NCBI RefSeq assembly: GCF_028464145.1
Contig: NZ_JAQPCG010000007.1
Location: forward strand, 248,001 to 312,000
Reading direction: 5' to 3'
From: Maribacter sp. PR1
GTDB taxonomy: Bacteria > Bacteroidota > Bacteroidia > Flavobacteriales > Flavobacteriaceae
DNA length: 64,000 bases
The notes under the pieces: generated by a model
What the model was told of the DNA's origin: nothing
What the model saw: the letters and a program-made list of their open reading frames with translations, nothing else
Database searches by the model: none
In this document: in pieces, positions 56,201 to 64,000 of the stretch
Layout: every line of letters begins with the position of its first letter
Numbering within the stretch: position 1 is the first letter of the stretch
Program-made: the position numbers and the translations under genes

Positions 56201-56372
56201 ATCAAATTTGCAAAACCTGGAAAAAATAGAGGAACTTTTTCTCCACACCATAGAACAGGAAAAGAAAATTGAGACATTACAGCAGGAAAATCAAGAACTT
56301 TCTAAGGAATTGGAATCCTTAAAATCGCAGGTGGAAGAAATCAAAAAAATGTTAGCCAAGGAAAATGAATAA
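53274..56372 (+). CDS. Large secreted repeat protein, tail-fibre/adhesin-like (module 1 fibre)
   Basis: The 1032-aa protein has a signal peptide ending TFGQ and a head module (residues about 20-85) with DPASVLELES, QMEAITPLPGGMVYNTD and YYNGAQWINLC. The second fibre gene downstream repeats this head. The middle is a stalk of SAKIANATILAEDL- and DDNVTPDKI-type strands, including a perfect DNA tandem repeat (residues about 353-515) and another (about 624-781). The C-terminus has the IGIGVATPTAQLQV motif of phage and bacterial tail-fibre proteins, PDYVF, then a coiled coil (about 965-1025). It has no T9SS sorting domain. Its last 8 bases overlap the start of the sorted partner. Confidence 0.85.
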   Translation: MKRLVLLSLFLSLGTTYTFGQIKIGDNPQTIDPASVLELESNSRVLVISKVTTAQMEAITPLPGGMVYNTDIECIHYYNGAQWINLCDAANITFSTNNIVNNPEAPTETIVITQEGSNYNFEIAPGNIRTVHIANSAVGPNQIANNSIGEDKLAPDSVGESELRDNTVGSDEIKDRSITSFDIAESDPNFVMATDENGIPIWKNQNELFDLTFNKADTTLTITPSTTPGGGSVNLGGLIGSDDQQLTLQNNILRLEDGGLDIDLNSFTTDTELNTALVLKEDNANKSDNVALGSSTTLYPTQNAVKVYVDNAVGGVGGTGDITSGDINITGGTDAAFNDVSLTIANNAINSTKIANATILAEDLNQMGASNGQILKWNGADWAPSADAGGTTYTEGAGLSLSPANQFSVNPLAGDVSGPTNATVIGANTVNSAKIANATILAEDLNQMGASNGQILKWNGADWAPSADAGGTTYTEGAGLSLSPANQFSVNPLAGDVSGPTNATVIGANTVNSAKIANATILAEDLNQMGALDGQILKWEDDVNNWIIADDRTDGTGISALTDGTILIGDATNIPQERTLIGDATIDNTGVLTIALDAVSSAEIALNTIVADDIATGAVTSDEILDDNVTPDKIQQGTDGQVLITNGTDVQWGSAPAGASVTGTTIDGDGTTGNALELADDAVTTIKILDDNVTPDKIQQGTDGQVLITNGTDVQWGSAPAGASVTGTTIDGDGTTGNALELADDAVTTIKILDDNVTPDKIQQGTDGQVLITNGTDVQWGNLTNPANTGAILFSDGNGGVNENVAQLNWDGNSLGIGVATPTAQLQVANQIRAGSFSGPDTGGSAALPTYRFNSTTKNDGMFQPDEDEIAFSAGGNEGLRILGSGNVGIGVTVPQENLHVAGNIRADGSFLSNDNAIGVPDYVFQKYFLGVSALNSDYQFQSLKEIESFIKKNNHLPGITSAAAAKKEGAWNLSKSNLQNLEKIEELFLHTIEQEKKIETLQQENQELSKELESLKSQVEEIKKMLAKENE
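54330..54890. repeat. Tandem repeat A, 243-bp unit, in the module 1 fibre gene
   Basis: The sequence beginning AAAATAGCAAACGCTACC recurs at 54330, 54573 and 54816, spaced exactly 243 bases (81 codons). Two copies are nearly identical and a third is partial and diverged. Because the unit is a whole number of codons, copy-number change would keep the frame. Confidence 0.9.
55143..55617. repeat. Tandem repeat B, 192-bp unit, GC-rich, in the module 1 fibre gene
   Basis: ATACTGGACGACAACGTA recurs at 55143, 55335 and 55527 (192 bases, 64 codons). Two full copies look identical and the third stops at about 91 bases. The unit is far richer in G+C than its surroundings: the 60 bases from 55261 count as 38 G/C, against 25 in the 60 bases from 55681. 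Confidence 0.9.
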
Positions 56373-57525
56373 ATACCTGAACATATTTCTATTCTTTTCG
56401 CTGATGTCTTTGAGTGCACAAACAGCATTGTTCAACAATGGTAATATTCGTATTCATGAAGGGGGCAACTTGGGCTTCCATACCGATCTGATCAACGACT
56501 CCCCTTTTGATGACAATAGCGGACTTGCCGGTTTCTATGGAACCGATTTAGCGGTATTCGGCAATGTGGTTCCCTTGTTTTACGATGTAGAGGTAGCGGT
56601 AGACAATGACTTGATTCTTACCCTTGGTTTGGATACCCGCAATAACACCAATTTTATTCTCGGGGATATCTATACACCAAAATCCAACAGTGCCGTCTAT
56701 TATAATTTTTTGGCAAATGCCTTTTACAATGGGGAAAGTGACCTCACCAAGGTAAACGGATATGCCGCAATCACCAACCAACAAAATTTTATGTTTCCGG
56801 TGGGGGATGTGGATTTTTTACGCCCGTTGACCTTAAACTCCGAAAGTGCCAACCCTTTTGCCAAATGTGCCTATTTCTTTGATGATCCAAATAGCCAAGC
56901 TGTATTCCCCGGCAATTTCAATACTTCGGAACTGGATATCGATGTAGAAGCGGTTTCGAGCACAGAATTCTGGCGTTTGGAGGGCAGCTTGCCTTCCACG
57001 GTGTCCATCAGCTGGAACGAGCGAAGCAATTTGTCCACCCTAACGGACGATGCCACAAAAATAATAGTGGTGGGCTGGAGCAAGGCTTCACAACGCTGGA
57101 TTAATCTCGAGGCTTCCACGGTTACGGGCTCGTTGGAACAAGGTTTTGTGACTACGAAATCATTCACCCCCGACGACTACGAGATCCTTACTTTGGGTGT
57201 ATCCAAAATACCCTATGAACCTTTGGAAAAAGAAGTATTGACCTTGGACAACTTTCTCGTTTCTGCCAATGGGGACGGCATCAACGATAGTTTTTATGTG
57301 GAGGAACTGGAGCAATCCCCCAATAACATGGTCAGGATTTATGATCGATATGGACTAAAAGTCTTTGAAAAGTCTAATTATGTCAATGAATTTGTAGGCG
57401 TCTCCAATATCAACAACTTTGTTATTTCTCGGGAGGACGGCCTACCTGAGGGTGTTTATTTTTTCACTATCGACATGCTGGACCTGGACTTAAGCTATCA
57501 AGGTTTTTTATATTTGGCCAGGTAA
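56365..57525 (+). CDS. T9SS type-B sorted surface protein (module 1 partner)
   Basis: The 386-aa protein has a signal peptide (KYLNIFLFFSLMSLSAQ) and a long beta-rich region that begins GNIRIHEGGNLGFHTDLIND. The C-terminus is a gliding-motility-type (CHU_C, type-B) sorting domain, recognisable from NGDGINDSFYVEELE, the NNMVRIYDRYGLKVFEKSNY strand and the GVYFFTIDM ending. Type-B domains direct export by the type IX system. It starts 8 bases inside the fibre gene, so fibre and partner are translationally coupled. The downstream module has a clear paralogue. Confidence 0.87.
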   Translation: MNKYLNIFLFFSLMSLSAQTALFNNGNIRIHEGGNLGFHTDLINDSPFDDNSGLAGFYGTDLAVFGNVVPLFYDVEVAVDNDLILTLGLDTRNNTNFILGDIYTPKSNSAVYYNFLANAFYNGESDLTKVNGYAAITNQQNFMFPVGDVDFLRPLTLNSESANPFAKCAYFFDDPNSQAVFPGNFNTSELDIDVEAVSSTEFWRLEGSLPSTVSISWNERSNLSTLTDDATKIIVVGWSKASQRWINLEASTVTGSLEQGFVTTKSFTPDDYEILTLGVSKIPYEPLEKEVLTLDNFLVSANGDGINDSFYVEELEQSPNNMVRIYDRYGLKVFEKSNYVNEFVGVSNINNFVISREDGLPEGVYFFTIDMLDLDLSYQGFLYLAR

Positions 57526-57574
57526 TAATCCTACTATTTTTATGAGTTCTGAGCTTCATTTCATCGGTTAAAAT

Positions 57575-57602
57575 GGAAGATTTTCTATACTTTTAATCTT
57601 CC
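57575..57602. other. Weak hairpin between the two surface modules
   Basis: GGAAGATT pairs with AATCTTCC around a 12-base loop, 50 bases after the partner stop. No T-run follows, so whether it terminates is unclear. The rest of the 228-base gap up to the next start shows nothing I can name. Confidence 0.35.
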
Positions 57603-57753
57603 CGCTTTATCGACCAAGAGCAGAATAATGCTGTGTCCGGAAACCCTTTAGTTATTCACAACAATTTTACATCACTTCACAACATATCCTATACATCCAA
57701 GCGTTTGGTCAATACCTTTATTATGACAAAGTATGTTTCCAAATCAAAAGAAT

Positions 57754-60707
<2,954 letters not shown>

Positions 60708-60708
<1 letters not shown>

Positions 60709-61883
60709 TGAAGGGTTTTTTAAAATATCGGATTTTTCTTTTGGTCCTCCTCTCCTGTTTATTGGGATGGGGACAAGAGGCCGTACACAACTATGGCAGC
60801 ATAAAAATTCACGACACCGGTCTTGTAGGCTTTCATATGAATGTCATTAACGATGGGGCCTTCAATCAAAACATGGGATTGGTAGGTTTTTATAGTCAAG
60901 ATAGTGAACTGGTACTTTCAGGAAGTTCAAATCCGGTGTTCTTTGATTTGGAGGTAGCCGTGGAAAAGGGGTTATATTTGGAAAATACAATGGGTATACT
61001 CAATAATCTCAACCTAATATCCGGAAAGGTACATACCCCTCGAGTTCAATCCGAGATCAACTTGAGTTTTTTAAATGAATCCTTTTACGTTGGAGAGGGT
61101 AACTTCAACCATATAGAAGGCTATGCCTCCATTCAAGGGAAGGACACCTTTACTTTTCCCATTGGAAATGGAGATAAACTACGTCCTTTGACCTTATCAT
61201 CAAATGCAATAAACGACTATGCCAAAAGTGCCTACTATTACGAGAACCCCAATAGCCCTAGTGTTTTTGGGGAATCCTTCAATACTGAAAATCTACAAAC
61301 TGAATTTCTCTCCGTTAGCAACTTTGAATTCTGGCATTTAGAAGGCGAGAAAGCATCTAATGTGGAGCTTACTTGGAACGAGGACAGTAATATCGGTATG
61401 CTAGTCGATGATATTTCCGAACTCAAAGTTGTGGGTTGGAATGTCAAGAATAAAATATGGGAGGATTTAGGAAATACCGATTTCTCGGGAAATCTAAGTC
61501 AAGGAAAAATAACATCTGACCTTTTTGTACCCAATGAGTATAAAATTATAACCCTGGGAGGAAACAAAGGCCTGCTGCAAAGTTTATCGTCCATAGATTT
61601 GGACAATTATTATATGACTCCCAATGGCGACGGAGTTAACGACCGTTTGGTAATCGATGGAATCGAAAATTCTCCAAATAATTCCATTCAGATTTTCAAC
61701 AGGTACGGTGTACTGGTCTACTCCAAATCCAATTACAATAATGAATTTGATGGAATTTCAAATAGAGAGACCGCTATTGCCAGAAATTCCGGATTGGCAT
61801 CAGGAATCTATTTCTATATCATAAGCTTAAACGACCTTAATATAAAACACCAGGGATACTTATACTTAACCACCTATCAGTAA
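60708..61883 (+). CDS. T9SS type-B sorted surface protein (module 2 partner)
   Basis: The 391-aa protein is paralogous to the module 1 partner: signal peptide, then GSIKIHDTGLVGFHMNVIND at the N-terminus, similar beta-rich repeats, and a type-B sorting domain with NGDGVNDRLVIDGIE, FNRYGVLVYSKSNY and GIYFYIISL. Its ATG overlaps the fibre stop by one base (TAATG). The TGA in the fibre gene would leave about 1.4 kb untranslated ahead of it, so its coupling could be weakened. Confidence 0.87.
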
Positions 61884-61971
61884 ACAGTCGTACACAATTT
61901 TACTAGGTTACCGAACCGAATAAAATTAATTGAGTAATTTTAATATCAAATAAATTTCTAGAAACCCGAAC

Positions 61972-62700
61972 ATGAAGAGAAGGTCCTTTATCCAAAAAAG
62001 TAGTAGCGCGACAGTGGCTATTTCATTATTACCCAACCTTTTTATCCAGGAAGAAGAATATTCCGTTCTTGAATTAATGGGCAAAGAAGATATCAAATTG
62101 TACGGGGAAGGAATCAATCTTAGAAAAGAAGCGCATGATGCCTTTCTAGAAATGAAAAAGGCGGCCTATTCCGACGGAATCGATTTAAAAATTGTTTCTA
62201 GCTATCGGGATTTTAGTAGACAAGAAGGAATCTTTGAACGTAAGTTTATCAACTATACCGATGAGGGCATGGAACCCATTGCAGCTATAGAGAAAATTAT
62301 TGAATACTCTACCATACCCGGAACCAGTAGACATCATTGGGGTACGGATGCCGACATTATAGACGGTTATAGAAAAGTAGAGGGTGATGTTTTGGATCCT
62401 GAAAAATATGGAAACGGAGGTCCCTATGAGGACTTTAAGTTATGGATGGATGAAAATTCCGAAACCTATGGTTATCACTTGGTCTATACAGACGAACCCA
62501 AAAGGAGAGGTTTTAAATACGAACCCTGGCACTACAGTTATGCACCGTTATCCATACCCATGTTGGAAGCATTTAGAGGGAAAAACATAATAGCATTACT
62601 TGAGACGGAACAGTTTTATGGTGCAGAACATTTTACCCGAGCTTTTTTAAGACGTTATATTCAAAACAATATCCTAGACATTAATAGAGACCTTCTGTAA
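61972..62700 (+). CDS. M15 family D-alanyl-D-alanine carboxypeptidase-like protein
   Basis: The 242-aa protein has the VanY/M15 zinc site: SRHHWGTDAD (S-x-H-x-x-G-x-x-x-D pattern, about residues 120-129) and EPWHYSY near residue 185. It should trim D-Ala-D-Ala from peptidoglycan peptides. The N-terminus MKRRSFIQKSS looks like a twin-arginine signal, followed by a hydrophobic stretch, consistent with Tat export. It appears to be a single gene. Confidence 0.88.
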   Translation: MKRRSFIQKSSSATVAISLLPNLFIQEEEYSVLELMGKEDIKLYGEGINLRKEAHDAFLEMKKAAYSDGIDLKIVSSYRDFSRQEGIFERKFINYTDEGMEPIAAIEKIIEYSTIPGTSRHHWGTDADIIDGYRKVEGDVLDPEKYGNGGPYEDFKLWMDENSETYGYHLVYTDEPKRRGFKYEPWHYSYAPLSIPMLEAFRGKNIIALLETEQFYGAEHFTRAFLRRYIQNNILDINRDLL

Positions 62701-62742
62701 CTCTTTTGTATATAGGGTTATATTCGTTTGAACACTAACCCT

Positions 62743-63506
62743 ATGAGAAGAGGAAGTTGGAAAAATCCGAATTTTTATCGGTTTGGCTATCGCTGCCTTC
62801 GCCTTTATTCAAAAATGCAACAACAAGGAGGAAAACCCTTGTACCGGGCGTCCCCAAACCATAAATAGGTCAACGGAGCAGGAAATTGCCATAGGCTTCA
62901 AAGTGCTCCAGAAATGACACAGCAACACGGAGGCCCATATCCCGATGAAAGAATACAAGTCTTAGTAGATGTGGTTGGAGATAAGTTGATTGATAACATT
63001 GCCAGGAAAACACCATACCCATACGATTTTCACCTCCCGGCAGATGAGCAAACCATAACTGCCTTTGCCCTACCCGGAGGTCAGTGCTTTATCACTTATG
63101 CCCTTTTCTCACAATGGAACGAGGCTCAACTCGCTGGGGTATTAGGTCATGAAATAGGACATGTTGTAGGACGACACTCCACCGAAAGAATTGCGGAAAG
63201 TAGTTTTTGGCAAACATCGACTATGGGTGCCAGCCTAGGTGCAGATATGGGGAACGTCGAGGGTAGCATAGGACAAAACACCCTATTGTCCAATGGACGT
63301 GATGACGAATTGGAAAGTGACGAGTTAGGCGTATTATTTACGATACAGGCTGGATATACCCCTATGAGATGATTAAAGTGATAAAACTCCTTAAAGCCGC
63401 TGCTGGTTCAAATCGAGTTCCGGAGTTCCAAAGCACGTACCCAGCCCCAGAAAATAGAATTGAAAAAATAAAGGAAGCCATTGAGAAATATCAAGGTGAG
63501 GGTTAA
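62743..63506 (+). pseudogene. M48 family metalloprotease with three frameshifts
   Basis: The gene reads MRRGSWK at 62743, then needs one base removed in the A-run at 62761-62765 to continue as an export signal (IRIFIGLAIAAFAF) and a EQEIAIGF segment. It needs one base added near 62898 to give SAPEMTQQHGG. It then stays open from 62914 to 63372 with the zinc motif LGHEIGHVVGRHSTE and the third-ligand region DDELESDELG. It needs one base added near 63362 to give the usual end, YEMIKVIKLLKAAAGSNRVPEF and PENRIEKIKEAIEKY. The zinc ligands are intact, so decay is recent or the shifts are sequencing errors. Confidence 0.8.
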
Positions 63507-63530
63507 ACGTTAATTTTTGCGGTTAAACGT
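63501..63530. repeat. Direct repeat GGTTAAACGT, two copies 20 bp apart
   Basis: The decamer occurs at 63501-63510, where it spans the pseudogene stop codon, and again at 63521-63530. Two copies on a 20-base period near an end of a gene could be a protein-binding site or chance. Confidence 0.35.
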
Positions 63531-63608
63531 AAATAATGTACCTGTCACCTTTTCTTTTTACTATATTTAGCCTTCCCGAATCACTTACACCATATAATTT
63601 GACCCTTA

Positions 63609-63648
63609 TAGCTTTGATTTAGTAACATCTATCGAATTTTTTCGATAG
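63609..63648 (+). promoter_or_regulatory. Candidate -7 element and 20-bp palindrome before the DUF6747-like gene
   Basis: TAGCTTTG (63609-63616) fits TAnnTTTG. Twelve bases further the palindrome CTATCGAA-TTTT-TTCGATAG (63629-63648) lies 17 bases before the ATG, inside the predicted leader. It could be an operator or an mRNA hairpin that affects translation. Confidence 0.4.
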
Positions 63649-63665
63649 CTAAACGAGACACTATA

Positions 63666-63833
63666 ATGGGAACACTTACACACTTTAAAAATCTTTATGT
63701 TGGCGCTTTTGAAAACTGTAAACCGGAAATACTGGTTGTACTTTTAAAAGTTTATTCTGTATTCTGTGCACTAATGTTGTTTATGGCTGTATACGCCTTT
63801 ACCTATAGAGCAGTAAATGGTTTTGAATTTTAA
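63666..63833 (+). CDS. Small membrane protein, DUF6747-like
   Basis: The 55-aa protein begins MGTLTHFKNLYVGAFENC, has one hydrophobic helix (VYSVFCALMLFMAVYAFTYRA, named here by position at about residues 27-47) and ends NGFEF. It resembles short flavobacterial proteins I recall as DUF6747, of unknown function. It is under the length of most gene callers, but has a candidate promoter and a terminator of its own. Confidence 0.7.
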   Translation: MGTLTHFKNLYVGAFENCKPEILVVLLKVYSVFCALMLFMAVYAFTYRAVNGFEF

Positions 63834-63876
63834 CGTATACTCTTTTACTTGAACACTATTTAGAGTAGTATATTTT

Positions 63877-63908
63877 AAAAAAGCCCATCGACATCGATGG
63901 GCTTTTTT
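63877..63908 (+). terminator. Intrinsic terminator, probably bidirectional
   Basis: AAAAAAGCCCATCG pairs with CGATGGGCTTTTTT around a 4-base loop. It serves the DUF6747-like gene and, on the other strand, may end the partial gene at the window edge. Confidence 0.8.
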
Positions 63909-63929
63909 ACTAATTATGATAAATATGTT

Positions 63930-64000
63930 TTAAGAGTTTGAATCCAATATAGCTAATACTTGCGTTGCCTTGGACATCTTTGCATATTCCTTTACTGTAT
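63930..64000 (-). CDS. Possible partial CDS, C-terminal end only
   Basis: On the minus strand one frame reads TVKEYAKMSKATQVLAILDSNS and then a TAA at 63930-63932, directly before the bidirectional terminator. The rest lies outside the window. A second frame is also open here, so this is tentative, and no family can be named. Confidence 0.35.
   Translation of the reverse strand, partial: TVKEYAKMSKATQVLAILDSNS

Noticed and set aside
62914..63372. The 152-codon open piece of the M48 gene as a complete small protease
   Set aside because: It lacks the export signal and the C-terminal helix, both of which are present in adjacent frames, so it is a fragment of a frameshifted gene.
63536..63622. 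A 28-codon ATG frame before the DUF6747-like gene
   Set aside because: It has no family features and overlaps the predicted -7 element of the next gene.

Overview
The window looks like chromosomal DNA of a marine, aerobic Bacteroidota bacterium, most likely a member of the Flavobacteriaceae. The base composition is AT-rich, genes are tightly packed, and candidate promoters carry the Bacteroidota -7 element (TAnnTTTG). Lineage-typical content includes T9SS type-B (CHU_C-like) sorting domains, a pyrE/NUDIX divergent pair, the birA-rsfS-ftsH-LUD-cdsA-psd-ACBP cluster, a SHNLR-type PAS histidine kinase, and DUF6702, DUF4174 and DUF1573 proteins. I cannot name a genus from the sequence alone. I found no tRNA, rRNA, CRISPR array, insertion sequence or prophage, and no gap between genes exceeds 300 bases.

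Layout, 0-21 kb: a PAS histidine kinase with an overlapping single-domain response regulator; an M14-type lipoprotein peptidase; the divergent NUDIX and pyrE genes; birA; then a rightward housekeeping run (rsfS, ftsH, LUD protein, cdsA, psd, acyl-CoA-binding protein) covering ribosome silencing, membrane proteolysis and phosphatidylethanolamine synthesis. A creatininase-family/fatty-acid-hydroxylase pair and an OmpR-type two-component system follow on the minus strand, then a beta-barrel protein, a DoxX-like protein, a small membrane protein and valS.

Layout, 21-36 kb: a DUF1573 protein, a PDZ aspartyl protease, an aminotransferase coupled to murB, an ECF sigma/anti-sigma pair, a 66-aa Cys-rich protein and a second ECF sigma factor, lipA, a divergent gap gene coupled to a TPR hybrid histidine kinase, lpxK, a Nif3-like protein and a coiled-coil protein whose zinc ribbon has lost its cysteines.

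Layout, 35-48 kb: genes for the kynurenine route (kmo, then kynU with an MFS transporter) flank a light-damage repair operon (flavin reductase, DUF2256, CRY-DASH, Fe-S (6-4) photolyase-like protein). Between them are a short ClpP and a sigma factor/60-aa protein/MscS operon.

Layout, 48-64 kb: an envelope region holds TatA, an M1 peptidase, DUF6702 and two paralogous carboxypeptidase-regulatory-domain proteins. It is followed by the most distinctive locus, two tandem copies of a two-gene surface module (53.3-61.9 kb). Each copy encodes a giant repeat 'fibre' with a shared N-terminal head (one tail-fibre-like, one collagen-like with about 225 Gly-X-Y triplets), translationally coupled to a T9SS type-B-sorted partner. 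The collagen-like gene has a single in-frame TGA in an otherwise intact frame, and an M48 protease gene 3 kb downstream carries three single-base frameshifts. The right edge has a DUF6747-like small membrane protein and a hairpin that may terminate both strands.
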